In this document: in pieces, positions 19,873 to 28,297 of the stretch | How the letters are laid out: each line of letters starts with the position of its first letter | Position numbering within the stretch: position 1 is the first letter of the stretch | DNA from: Candidatus Aegiribacteria sp. MLS_C | GTDB taxonomy: Bacteria > Fermentibacterota > Fermentibacteria > Fermentibacterales > JCC-6 | Assembly: GCA_002030045.1 (NCBI GenBank) | Contig: LQBI01000003.1 | Location: 1-64,000, forward strand | Length of the DNA stretch: 64,000 nucleotides | Direction of reading: 5' to 3' | Translations under genes and position numbers: made by a program | Notes under the pieces: model-generated | What the model saw: only the letters and a program-made list of their open reading frames with translations | Told to the model about the DNA's origin: nothing | The model's database searches: none

Positions 19873-19992
19873 TCACGATAAAACCACGACTGCTATCACC
19901 AGGAGAAGATGAATCAGACTGCTGCCCACGTTGAACGCGAAAAAACCCAGCGCCCAGGCAACAACAAGGATGATAAGGATAGTTGTAAGCAT
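19873..19992 (-). CDS. lmo0937-family small membrane protein
   Basis: A 39-residue ORF. From the ATG at 19992 it reads MLTTILIILVVAWALGFFAF, then NVGSSLIHLLLVIAVVVLS and stop. Two short hydrophobic helices joined by an FxxNVG turn and an IHLLLVIA second helix are the hallmark of the lmo0937 family of tiny membrane proteins of unknown role. A very strong ribosome site (GGAGGGGGGTG) lies seven bases upstream. The family usually ends with a few more residues, so this copy may be slightly short. Function is unknown; related proteins are often linked to stress. Confidence 0.75.
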   Translation of the reverse strand: MLTTILIILVVAWALGFFAFNVGSSLIHLLLVIAVVVLS

Positions 19993-20476
19993 ACATATCA
20001 CCCCCCTCCATTTGCATTGGTACAGAATAATGAATCCAACATCGAATTCATTAGTACCTTAGTGTATATTGCAAAATACTTGATATTGTGCAACCTGCAT
20101 TCCCGCTCATTATTTTTCCTGCACGGGGGAAAGAATGTCGAATGCCCTGGTAGATATGCTTTTGCCGCCTTGTCAGCGGGAAGGGGATGCGCCTGTCAAA
20201 GGAGTGAAGATTCACTGCTTCACTGGCCAGCAGCTGCCCGACGACAGTTAATACTCCCGAATGTACCATTCCAGATCTGCTCTGACATAAATGCCGGAAA
20301 GGAAACCTGCAAGATCAGGCCGCAGCCTGTAAACTGATTTCTCCATTGCAGATACAAACCCTGAATTCAACTGGCAAGTGCAACGCAACCGGTTTGCGTT
20401 GGTGGGTAAGCTGTTTCGCGGAAAATCTGGCATGGTCCGAAATCGAGGTTCCTGCTGAATACCGGTTCGACGGGCG
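19993..20476. other. AT-richer intergenic stretch downstream of the RiPP operon
   Basis: Lower in GC than either side. Apart from the small plus-strand ORF at 20135-20251 nothing gene-like is seen. It separates the 3' end of the cyclodehydratase gene from the tiny membrane-protein gene. No strong terminator hairpin for either was recognised. Confidence 0.4.
20135..20251 (+). CDS. possible 38-residue protein
   Basis: An ATG at 20135 is preceded by GCACGGGGGAAAGA, a good ribosome site. It opens MSNALVDMLLPPCQREGD and ends KIHCFTGQQLPDDS. It has no signal, helix pattern or family I recognise. It could be a small gene or the fragment of a decayed one. Confidence 0.25.
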   Translation: MSNALVDMLLPPCQREGDAPVKGVKIHCFTGQQLPDDS

Positions 20477-22747
20477 TCAGGACCCGCTGTCAATACCGAC
20501 CCGGTTCAGCAGTTGCCAGAAGGGCATGGGGTTCATCTGCCTCTCGGACCTCGGCTCCTTCAGGGCGCCTGTCCTCACCGGAACGTCGTAGAGCCTTCCC
20601 GGTCCCATGTGCGGGAGGATCTGCCGTGTGCCGGGGACGAGTACCCGGACAACCCGCAGAGGAGCTTCCGATCTCGTGAGGTCCGCGACAAGCGGCTCCA
20701 TTCCACCGGCGGCCAGTATTCCGGTTAGTGCGCGAATATCCTCCAGCAGGTCCTCGCTCTGTTGGCTTCCGGCGGAGGTTGCCTCACGAAGGGGCGCACC
20801 GGGCTTCGGCCTGATGAAATCCAGGTCGCTGAACCGCTTCCCGAGGAAGCGAAGCGCGTTTTCGCTCATCCGGAAGATGTCCGAGGCGCTCTTCCATTCC
20901 GCTGCCATCTCCCCCATGGCCCGTGACAGAGCAACGGCGGGATCGGGATCGGCGCCGAAACCGAAGACCGGGTCCCTTTCCGGGTCGGCCCTGCTGATAC
21001 CCGCTGCAGCCAGAACGGGCACTCCCAGGTCGGTGGTCAGGTCCAGTATGTGTACCTCCCAGCCGGCGGCATCCATCCTGTCGGCCAGGAGGTCGGCATC
21101 GGGCGAACCGAAGGACCGAAGGTCCCATCCGGGCGGGACCAGACGGTTGTACCACCAGATCGTGAAAGCGTCCCTCTCGATTATCTCAAGCAGTCCCTGG
21201 AGAATAGCCTCCTCCAGGCAGCTGCCCGCGGAGAGACCGCTGGTGGTCCATCCCGGCGGCTTGTAGCCGTGCTCCGTGGTGAAGGGGTAGCGAACCGCGA
21301 ATGCGGGAACTTGTCTCCATTCATCCCGTGCCAGGGACCAGGCGGGTACCCAGTCGATGGGAGTGTCTGGAAGAAATGGATCGGACTTGCCCTGGGCCGC
21401 GCAGGTCTCAGAGAAGAGCCTCCGCTGCCGGGGGCTCAGGAGGACTATCCCGCCGGGAGCGACCGCATCGGAACCGGCGTCGGCGGCGGTCAGTAGGAGC
21501 GTCCGGTCCCCGGGGCGAAGCCGGGCCGAGTACCGTTCAACAGCCTCGGCCATTGCGCTGACCCTGGCCTGGGCCTCGCTCCTGCCCTTACCGTGGGAGA
21601 CCCCGAAGCGGTCCGCCCTGACCGAGCGCAGGCACTCCACTGTCCTGGGAGCCGGATATTTCGCCTGGAACTGCCTGCCGTAAACCTGCATGTCCGGATG
21701 GAATTCCTTCACTCTGCCTATCACCCCGGTCAACCGGCTCACGTACCCCTGCAGATGCTCCAGGGTCTCGGATGGGGACCGGATCCGCCGACCGTTCTCA
21801 CTTCCGGGATACTTCCACCTTGGTGAAAGCGAGAGGGGCTTTCCCCGATCCCGGTCCTGTTCCCGGAGACGGCAGGCCGGGCAGCCCTCCAGCGCTCTCA
21901 ACAGGTGCTGCCGCTCACCGGCGCCCGAGAGGTCGAAGGAGAGTATACGCGCAGGTCCGCCTTCCGGGGGGGAGTTCTGCCGGCGGAGTTCACGGGCGAG
22001 GAGAGAGGAAGCGGCGGCCAGGGAGGCATCGGTCCATCCCATGGGTATCCCCAGCGGGAGGTACCGTTCCGCTCCCCGGTTGACCAGAGCCTCCACGTAC
22101 CTGTGGCCCCGGAGCATCCCGGCCAGGCAGCGCCAGCACGGCGTAATGCCGGGAACGAACCTCGGACCGGCCAGTAACATCACTCCCGCCGGCTTGAAGA
22201 TCATCCATTCCCGGGCCTCCTTCAGGGCCAGGGCGTTCATTGCCTCCAGTTCAGGCTCCAGGTAATCGTCAACAACGACCAGCCACGGTTCATCCGCTTC
22301 CCCGGCCCTCGGGTCGCCCCATTCAATATCCTCCAGCAGGGAGATGCCGGCATCCAGAAGGGCCGCAGATACCGCATCCCGGGGAGCGCTTCCGAGATAA
22401 ACGGGTCTGACCGCTTCCGCCGGGACCGGCGGGACCGGCCCGGGGAACCGCAGGGTTCCGGCGGCATCCAGGAGAAGCCGCCCCGGAGAGTCATCCAGTC
22501 CCGCCTCCTCGAGGAAGCCGTCCCTCTCCAGGCGAAGGAGCCTGAAGCAGACGATCTCGGGGGGTTCTTCGGACGAGGCCGAATCGATTATACGGTCCGA
22601 TGACCGGCAGCCGTCGATGAGCCCGAGAACTCTGTGAAAGCCTTCGCCGTGGAAGAGGTGCTCCGAAACCTCCGACAGGATGACCGAAACATCGATACCG
22701 GGCTGGACCAGGACGAAGTGGGGTTTCAGCCGGGGAATGGATATCAT
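20477..22747 (-). CDS. fused C/YcaO cyclodehydratase for azol(in)e RiPP maturation
   Basis: 756 residues from the ATG at 22747, which overlaps the upstream radical SAM stop (ATGA); a longer ORF exists but would run deep into that gene. Residues 1-330 form the E1-like partner (C protein) with zinc-type cysteine pairs CWRC (204-207) and CPAC (about 293). The YcaO domain follows from about 350: SEAQARVSAMAEAVERYSAR (ATP site), GWTTSGLSAGSCLEEAILQG and LLEIIERDAFTIWWYN. YcaO enzymes use ATP to cyclise Ser, Thr or Cys in a precursor to oxazolines or thiazolines. The C-terminus (NPMPFWQLLNRVGIDSGS) lacks the PxPxP ending of many cyclodehydratases. It is the last gene of a four-gene RiPP operon whose likely substrate is the precursor at 24635. 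Confidence 0.88.
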   Translation of the reverse strand: MISIPRLKPHFVLVQPGIDVSVILSEVSEHLFHGEGFHRVLGLIDGCRSSDRIIDSASSEEPPEIVCFRLLRLERDGFLEEAGLDDSPGRLLLDAAGTLRFPGPVPPVPAEAVRPVYLGSAPRDAVSAALLDAGISLLEDIEWGDPRAGEADEPWLVVVDDYLEPELEAMNALALKEAREWMIFKPAGVMLLAGPRFVPGITPCWRCLAGMLRGHRYVEALVNRGAERYLPLGIPMGWTDASLAAASSLLARELRRQNSPPEGGPARILSFDLSGAGERQHLLRALEGCPACRLREQDRDRGKPLSLSPRWKYPGSENGRRIRSPSETLEHLQGYVSRLTGVIGRVKEFHPDMQVYGRQFQAKYPAPRTVECLRSVRADRFGVSHGKGRSEAQARVSAMAEAVERYSARLRPGDRTLLLTAADAGSDAVAPGGIVLLSPRQRRLFSETCAAQGKSDPFLPDTPIDWVPAWSLARDEWRQVPAFAVRYPFTTEHGYKPPGWTTSGLSAGSCLEEAILQGLLEIIERDAFTIWWYNRLVPPGWDLRSFGSPDADLLADRMDAAGWEVHILDLTTDLGVPVLAAAGISRADPERDPVFGFGADPDPAVALSRAMGEMAAEWKSASDIFRMSENALRFLGKRFSDLDFIRPKPGAPLREATSAGSQQSEDLLEDIRALTGILAAGGMEPLVADLTRSEAPLRVVRVLVPGTRQILPHMGPGRLYDVPVRTGALKEPRSERQMNPMPFWQLLNRVGIDSGS

Positions 22748-24609
22748 CCGGCCCCTTCCGGGGCCGGCCTGAGCAGGTTCCCCAGAGAGCGGGGGATGAC
22801 TGTTCTCCTGCGGCCCTCCGGCGAGGAATAGCACCAGACGCAGCACTTACGGGGCGGGAAGTCCCGCGGGGGGATGGCGCCCCCGTCCAGGATCTCCCCG
22901 GCTATCTCCTTTGCATCGTATTCGATATCCAGCACAATCCCATCCCCGGAGGACCTCTCCGGGAGCATCTGCTGGAGGAACCTCGCCGACTCGTACCGGT
23001 ACAGGGCCTTCCACCACGGAATTCTTTCGGCATCGGTACCTATGACAGCAGCCAGGAATCGCTCCATCTCTGTGACCAGCCGGTCCTGGGCCAGTACGTG
23101 CCCCACCCTTTCCTGCCGCAATGCTTCCGCACGGGAGCAGAGCATCTCCGGGAGTGCGCCTCCGTATATCCTGTCCAGCATGGCCAGCGTGGCGGGACAC
23201 CTGGAAAGGTTGTTCATGATAAGGCCCAGCGCGAGTATCCGGTCCCTGGGAACATGTTCGCTCCTGTAGTGGCAGGCTGCAGTGCAGAGCTCCGGGTATT
23301 CGCGTATGAAAGCCCTGCAGGCAGGCGCGTCGAAAGTGTAATACTCCATGGTATGGCTCCCGTACGGATCCAGATCAATGGTCCGGTCGCCTCCGTCGTA
23401 CAGAGCTGTATCCGGCAGCGGCGCCAGGGTATGGAAGATCAGGTCCACCCACCTCCCGCCTATCCTCCTGCACTCTATCGCGACGCGGATGGTATCGGCA
23501 AGGTCGGCTTCGGTCTCGTATGGAAACCCTATTATGAATGAGAGGTAGAGGCTCATCCGGAGACGGGAGGCGGTTGAGACCGCAACTTTCAGCCGGGCAG
23601 GGTCCCAGGGCTTTCCGATGAGGTCCCGTACCCGCTCCGACCCAGACTCGACGCCCAGGAAGAGCCCGTAGCAACCCGCGCTGGCCATCAGCTCCATGAG
23701 GTCCGTGTCCAGGTCGTCCACCCTTGCCGAACCGTTCCACAGGTACGGCAGACCGCTGTCCATGAATTCGTCGCAGAACTGCTCCATCCAGTCCCGGGAA
23801 GCGGTCAGCAGGTCGTGCACGAACGAGAACCTGGTGAATCCGGTGGCGGCTTCGGCAGCATGCATGTCCGCGATGAGGCGGGAGGGGCTCTTGATCCTGA
23901 ACCTGCGTCCCCAGAAGCTGCTGGTGGAACAGAAGGCGCAGTTGTACGGGCAACCCCTGCCGGCCTCCAGTTCCAGCCGGGTCACGCCGTCCAGGGCGCC
24001 CTCGGGGACCAGGTCCCATTCTATCTCCGGGAGGTCGTCGGCATCATCGATCCGGGGAGGCGGAAAGTTGAGTCTCGGCTCCCCTCCCGCCCTCCATGCC
24101 AGACCCGGCTGCCGCGACATCGCTTCCGGGTCGCCCAGGGACCGCCAGATCGGAAGAGCCGTAAGTTCGGCCTCTCCGACGACGATGGCGTCGATCCAGG
24201 GACATGCGTCCAGGGTCTCCCTCCACAGCACACTCGGCTGTGGACCACCGAAAACCACTGTGACAGAGGGATCCATACGCTTCAGTTCCGCCGCGGTAAG
24301 GAGCGTCAGGGCATAGAAGCCGCAGTTGGCCGAGAATCCGACGATTTCCGGATCATGCTTGAGGATTGATCCGGCCAGCGTACGGAGAATATCATGCTCG
24401 GAGCTGCCCTCCAGCCCTGCCTCCAGGAGGATCGGACGGGCATCGATGCCGCCGCGGGAAAGGATGCTGGAGACAGTGAGCACGCCTCCGGCTACCGGGC
24501 TGCATATGATCGCCTGGCCCGTGGCGATGATGGGACCGACGAGGACCGTGTGCCTGTGACCCCCGCCGGCGTTCCTCCCGGACGGGTCTATGCACCGGTT
24601 CAAGGTCAT
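22744..24609 (-). CDS. B12-binding radical SAM enzyme, RiPP maturase type
   Basis: 621 residues from the ATG at 24609, preceded by GGAGAAGG. Residues about 20-160 form a cobalamin-binding-like Rossmann domain (VVFGGPQPSVL, DAIVVGEAE) without a DxHxxG ligand, as is usual in B12 radical SAM proteins. The [4Fe-4S] motif is CPYNCAFC (C220, C224, C227). A typical downstream radical SAM barrel follows (FSFVHDLLTASRDWMEQFCD, GYGLFLGVESGSERVR variant). Such enzymes near RiPP precursors often C-methylate unactivated carbons; that activity is inferred. It lies 25 bases after the precursor stop and overlaps the cyclodehydratase start by four bases, so all three are co-translated. No dehydrogenase or transporter is adjacent. 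Confidence 0.85.
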   Translation of the reverse strand: MTLNRCIDPSGRNAGGGHRHTVLVGPIIATGQAIICSPVAGGVLTVSSILSRGGIDARPILLEAGLEGSSEHDILRTLAGSILKHDPEIVGFSANCGFYALTLLTAAELKRMDPSVTVVFGGPQPSVLWRETLDACPWIDAIVVGEAELTALPIWRSLGDPEAMSRQPGLAWRAGGEPRLNFPPPRIDDADDLPEIEWDLVPEGALDGVTRLELEAGRGCPYNCAFCSTSSFWGRRFRIKSPSRLIADMHAAEAATGFTRFSFVHDLLTASRDWMEQFCDEFMDSGLPYLWNGSARVDDLDTDLMELMASAGCYGLFLGVESGSERVRDLIGKPWDPARLKVAVSTASRLRMSLYLSFIIGFPYETEADLADTIRVAIECRRIGGRWVDLIFHTLAPLPDTALYDGGDRTIDLDPYGSHTMEYYTFDAPACRAFIREYPELCTAACHYRSEHVPRDRILALGLIMNNLSRCPATLAMLDRIYGGALPEMLCSRAEALRQERVGHVLAQDRLVTEMERFLAAVIGTDAERIPWWKALYRYESARFLQQMLPERSSGDGIVLDIEYDAKEIAGEILDGGAIPPRDFPPRKCCVWCYSSPEGRRRTVIPRSLGNLLRPAPEGAG

Positions 24610-24634
24610 CCTTCTCCGGCGGAGCGCACCGTCT

Positions 24635-24916
24635 CTACATCGGAATGGTGTTGCCGGCCAGCGGTAGAGATGAGGCTGCCAGGCGGTCCTCCAGCTCCTC
24701 CACTTCACCCAGGTCATCAGGCTTCACCGGCAGAACGAAGCTACGCAGGTTTTTCGTATCCTCCAGCACCCTTATCTCGACGCCGTCAGGGACCGCAATG
24801 CCTTCGGCCTTCAGAACGGATGCGGGGTCGGCAAGGAAGTTCTTCCTGTAGGCCTCATCGATCCAGCACTTGGCAACGATGCGGGAGATGATCCTGTCGT
24901 GTTCTTTCCGGTCCAT
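24635..24916 (-). CDS. RiPP precursor with nitrile-hydratase-like leader (NHLP)
   Basis: 93 residues. Positions 7-65 match the NHLP leader style: a helical DRIISRIVAKCWIDEAYRKN, then FLADPASVLKAEGIAVPDGV, EIRVLEDTKNL and RSFVLPVKP. This resembles the nitrile hydratase alpha chain. The remainder is an acidic linker (DDLGEVEELEDRL) and a very short tail AASSLPLAGNTIPM. No GG cleavage site is visible, and the only cysteine (C17) lies in the leader. Candidate modified residues are therefore S82, S83 and T90. Placement between an RRE-protease and the radical SAM/YcaO genes supports its role as substrate. AAAGGTG precedes the ATG. Confidence 0.8.
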   Translation of the reverse strand: MDRKEHDRIISRIVAKCWIDEAYRKNFLADPASVLKAEGIAVPDGVEIRVLEDTKNLRSFVLPVKPDDLGEVEELEDRLAASSLPLAGNTIPM

Positions 24917-24975
24917 TCTATGACACCTTTCAGATTACCGCGGTGACAGCACCGCAGGATGGTGGAACAACCGTC

Positions 24976-26757
24976 TCAGGTTTCCGGCACCTGTTCGCCG
25001 GACCCGTAATCTCTCGCGATCTCACGAATCCAGTGCGTCCTTGCTGCCAGAGTCCGGGAGAGGTTCATCCCCATTCTGGCAAAAACCAGTATAACGATGA
25101 AAGCCGCAAAAACAAGCTTGCCTTCGGAACCCTGACCGGTCAGGAGCTCCCTCCCGTAGATGTAGAGGGGAACGAGTATGAAGAGAAGCGTGCAACCGCC
25201 TCCCAGCAGCCCGTATACGAGGTAGATGAGCCTGTCCCTTCGACCGTATCCGCATTCGGATGGTCTGCCCCCCGTCGCCCTTATCGCCATCCGCTTCCAG
25301 AAGCGGAAGGAGTTCCGCCGAAGATTGCTTTCTCCGAGGATATCCTCCAGGATGTAGTAGGCGTCCATCCTCAACAGCGGGTTGAGATTCATCACCAGGA
25401 CCAGGGCCTCCATCAGGGCCGCCGCCGCGAAGAACATCTCCCAGCCCGAGCCGGTACCAGCTGAGACAAGGAAACCCAGCATGCAGGCTCCCAGTATTCC
25501 GAAGGTTACCAGCGGCCCTCCCAGGGAGACCAGTATCCTGCGACGTCGGCTCCTCATGCCCCAGGCGGAGGAGACGTCACAGAAGAATATCAGCATCACC
25601 AGGTAGGGCATGAAGCCCATCCGGTCCACCCTGCCGCCGAAGTGCTTGCAGGTGAGACCATGGCCCAGCTCGTGCATGATGGTGGTGAGGAATACGAAAG
25701 CGTACAGGACGGGGAGCATCCACGGGTGGCGGAGTGCATAGGGGCCCGTGGAATGGAGCACCTGCAGGAACCGGTCCCCATGGGTGACCAGGGGAACGAG
25801 ACCGGATAGACCCATCAGTATGAGGATGATCCCTCCCGGCCACCCGATCAGGATGCCGAGTTTCTCCGCCAGCATGCCCAGCAGCTTATCGGACTTCCTG
25901 AAGCTTATCCCTTCCTCCAACAGACGGCGGAGCTTCCCCCGCTTCCGGCCCGGGAGGGCACCGGCCCCTGCGGCCAGCATCCCGTTCTCCTCCAGCGCCA
26001 GGTAGAGCTTGCGCAGGATGTCGGGAGATATCAGCCCGAACTGCTCGACGGCGGTGAGGTACAGGTCTTTCAGTTTCGTCTTTCCATCCATGCCGCTTGC
26101 GAGAAAGCCGTCCACCCGGTCCAGGCGGAGCACCTTCCCCGTTCCGATGTCCTCAACGACGGTACCTGCCGAATCGACTACGTCATCGGGCTTCGGGCGG
26201 CCGATCCGCAGCGTTCCGGCAAGAGCGGGGGAGAGTCCGAGGAACCAGGGCTCCCCTTCGCAGTCTTTATCCCTGGGATAAGCGAGAAGCCTTATCATGC
26301 CTTCGGATCCCCTCCTCCCCATGAATACCCGGTCGGCCCCCTCCAGCAGCCCCCCAAGCCACTCGGGTGCGGTGGTGCCGTCAGCGGAATGGAACAGAAG
26401 TGCGCGATCCTTCATGGAAATGAGCACATCAACGATGACCACGCCTTCTTCAACTTTCATCGACAGTTTCGGGGAAGTGCCATCACCCTGCGAATCGAAT
26501 TGCTTCAGGATACCGGATACGTCATCCTCCAGCTTCCGGGCCCTCTCCCCGTCTATCCCGTGGGCTTCCGCGAAGGCCCTGACTCCGCCGGAGGCAGAGC
26601 TTTGCCCGGCAGTCCCCTGAGTCATCGTTATAACATCGTCAATCGTATAAGAGGCATGCTTCGCTCGACCTGCAGCCCGGTCCCGGCCGGTCTCGGACCT
26701 CCTCCGGTGGATATCCTGTTCTGACAGGCTCTGGTGGTCCTTCGGCCGGATCATCAT
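24976..26757 (-). CDS. M50-type membrane metalloprotease with PqqD-like domain
   Basis: 593 residues if the first ATG is used; an ATG at 26625 (residue 45) is equally possible and neither has a clear ribosome site. Residues about 70-160 are an uncharacterised domain. Residues 190-262 resemble a PqqD/RRE leader-binding winged helix (LRLDRVDGFLASGMDGKTKL... LYLALEENGML). A multi-pass membrane part follows with HELGH at 362-366 (zinc-binding, catalytic Glu) and NPLLRMDAYYILED near 460 supplying the third ligand in the manner of M50 enzymes. Related 'peptide zinc metalloproteases' occur in RiPP clusters and may cut or export the modified peptide. It is the first gene of the operon, 59 bases before the precursor. 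Confidence 0.75.
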   Translation of the reverse strand: MMIRPKDHQSLSEQDIHRRRSETGRDRAAGRAKHASYTIDDVITMTQGTAGQSSASGGVRAFAEAHGIDGERARKLEDDVSGILKQFDSQGDGTSPKLSMKVEEGVVIVDVLISMKDRALLFHSADGTTAPEWLGGLLEGADRVFMGRRGSEGMIRLLAYPRDKDCEGEPWFLGLSPALAGTLRIGRPKPDDVVDSAGTVVEDIGTGKVLRLDRVDGFLASGMDGKTKLKDLYLTAVEQFGLISPDILRKLYLALEENGMLAAGAGALPGRKRGKLRRLLEEGISFRKSDKLLGMLAEKLGILIGWPGGIILILMGLSGLVPLVTHGDRFLQVLHSTGPYALRHPWMLPVLYAFVFLTTIMHELGHGLTCKHFGGRVDRMGFMPYLVMLIFFCDVSSAWGMRSRRRRILVSLGGPLVTFGILGACMLGFLVSAGTGSGWEMFFAAAALMEALVLVMNLNPLLRMDAYYILEDILGESNLRRNSFRFWKRMAIRATGGRPSECGYGRRDRLIYLVYGLLGGGCTLLFILVPLYIYGRELLTGQGSEGKLVFAAFIVILVFARMGMNLSRTLAARTHWIREIARDYGSGEQVPET

Positions 26758-26914
26758 CTGCCTGGTGAGCGGCGGACCACGTTCGTTTTTCAGGTAAGGT
26801 AGATAGCGTCATGCAATTCATCCGTCAACAGGACTTGGACAGCCCATGCCCGGAAGAATGAGGAGATCTTCCTGGGACGGAAGCAATTTCCTCAGGTCTT
26901 TTACTCCTTACGAC

Positions 26915-26942
26915 TTGACATGGGTTTATGTATACATATGTT
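26915..26942 (+). promoter_or_regulatory. candidate sigma-70 promoter for the VOC gene
   Basis: TTGACA at 26915-26920 and TATGTT at 26937-26942 are separated by 16 bases, about 45 bases before the VOC start codon. Confidence 0.45.
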
Positions 26943-26986
26943 CACCACTGTTCGCGATCGGGGTTGCTTCATCGAGAGGAGAAGGA

Positions 26987-27376
26987 ATGGAGAACGAGTG
27001 CATGAAACACGGGGCATTCAGCTGGTTCGAGCTGATGACCACCGATGTGCAGGGGGCGAAGGACTTTTACGCCGGCCTGTGCGGCTGGGAGTACGAGGAC
27101 ATGCCCATGGGGGACGGAGACCCGTACACTGTGGTCAAGGTGGATGGCAAGGCTGCAGCCGGCATCATGGCCCAGCCCGAGGAATGCAGGGGGATGCCTT
27201 CTTCGTGGGACATCTACATAACCGTGGACGATGTGGATGCGACGGTGAAGCAGGTGGTTGAGCTGGGAGGCAAGGTGCTGCGCCCGGCCTTCGACATTCC
27301 CGAAGTGGGCCGCTTCTGCGTTCTTCAGGACCCCCAGGGCGCGGTTATCATGGCCATGACCTATCTTCAGAAGTAG
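26987..27376 (+). CDS. VOC-family protein (glyoxalase/bleomycin-resistance fold)
   Basis: 129 residues from the ATG at 26987, which has GAGGAGAAGGA directly upstream; an earlier in-frame start lacks one. Two beta-alpha-beta-beta-beta modules are visible: FSWFELMTTDVQGAKDFYAG with LCGWEYEDM, and WDIYITVDDVDATVKQVVE with LGGKVLRPAFDI. The ending VLQDPQGAVIMAMTY is the common VOC close. Metal-ligand positions cannot be assigned with certainty, so the chemistry is open. It is transcribed alone, with its own promoter and a downstream hairpin, and divergently from the RiPP operon. A self-resistance role for that operon's product is possible, but only position supports it. Confidence 0.8.
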   Translation: MENECMKHGAFSWFELMTTDVQGAKDFYAGLCGWEYEDMPMGDGDPYTVVKVDGKAAAGIMAQPEECRGMPSSWDIYITVDDVDATVKQVVELGGKVLRPAFDIPEVGRFCVLQDPQGAVIMAMTYLQK

Positions 27377-27390
27377 TACTTCCTGATCCA

Positions 27391-27416
27391 TGCCGGCCTC
27401 ATCAGTGGGGCCGGCA
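27391..27416 (+). terminator. hairpin downstream of the VOC gene
   Basis: TGCCGGCC at 27391-27398 pairs with GGCCGGCA at 27409-27416 around a ten-base loop. There is no true T-run, only a CT-rich tail, so termination is probable rather than certain. It lies between convergent genes. Confidence 0.5.
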
Positions 27417-27490
27417 CCTCTGATACCTCGCCTCTTCTCTGAGGAGGCTCCCTCTCTTCTTATCAAAAGGAAGGGTAGAGATCGAGTACC

Positions 27491-28069
27491 CTAGTACTCC
27501 ATTGCCTTGATGGACGCCCAGGTGGTATGGTCCAGGCCGACCTCGTCGCCGTAGAATGTAAGGGTAAGGTCCCAGAGCTGCCAGTTTATGCTGCCGGATC
27601 CCGGGTGTATGTCGGAGCCGGCCTGGGCGTGACCATGTATCTTGAAATCCACGATATTGCCCACAGTCACCGGTATCTGTGCGTGGATGGGTTCCGTAGT
27701 CTGGTCGAATCCTTCGTAGAATTCCACCCAGCCCTGCCCGAGTACCCGGTAGTAGATCCTGGCGACTCCATATCCGGTGCCCGATGAGTACGTGGTCAGG
27801 TCCTGCTCGACATGGAATACCACGGAATCACAGCCGGAGGGTATCAGGACCGCGGCAGTGTACATGATGGCGTCCGCGGATTCGTACGGGTCTGAGCAGG
27901 CCGCATGCATGTATGCTCCCGCGGGCGAGAAAGTCCACTCCGAGCAGTAACCTTCCAGGCTCCAGCCGTCAGGCAGTTCCGTGAGATCGTAGTCCCATAC
28001 GACCAGATCCGATACCGCGGCCTCCGCCGCCGCGAGGACAACCACGCACAGCAGTATTCTCATTCTCAT
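27491..28069 (-). CDS. secreted protein, paralogue of the 8122-8700 product
   Basis: 192 residues from the ATG at 28069, chosen for the strong AAGGAGGGTGGGG upstream. The signal peptide is RILLCVVVLAAAEAAVS and the mature part starts DLVVWDYDLTELPDGW. It aligns end to end with the product of 8122-8700, including SEWTFSP, CDSVVFHVEQDL, GSDIHPGSGSINW and YGDEVGLD. It ends TTWASIKAMEY, the same C-terminal tail type. Two cysteines in the mature part (YCSEW, ACSDP) are absent from the other copy. Function is unknown. The fold looks like an all-beta jelly roll, and a surface or periplasmic location is likely. Confidence 0.75.
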   Translation of the reverse strand: MRMRILLCVVVLAAAEAAVSDLVVWDYDLTELPDGWSLEGYCSEWTFSPAGAYMHAACSDPYESADAIMYTAAVLIPSGCDSVVFHVEQDLTTYSSGTGYGVARIYYRVLGQGWVEFYEGFDQTTEPIHAQIPVTVGNIVDFKIHGHAQAGSDIHPGSGSINWQLWDLTLTFYGDEVGLDHTTWASIKAMEY

Positions 28070-28297
28070 TTCCCCACCCTCCTTGCACTTCCACACCCAT
28101 GAATGCCTTCCATCCAAATATCTGTCTTTCATTCACATCACGTCCATACTCTCCTCCGGTCAGGGCTGTGGAACGGATCGCAGCCTTCGATGACATGCTC
28201 CGTGTCACTTCGGGAAGGCGCTCCTCATGATGTCGGGACCGGTATGCACCTGGCATCCCTGCTTGAAGACGATTTGACCGGAAGTGCAGCAGAGCGT

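Noticed and set aside
20477-22846. Longer 789-residue start for the cyclodehydratase
   Set aside because: The extra 33 residues lie within the upstream gene's 3' end, and the ATGA overlap at 22744-22747 gives a natural start.
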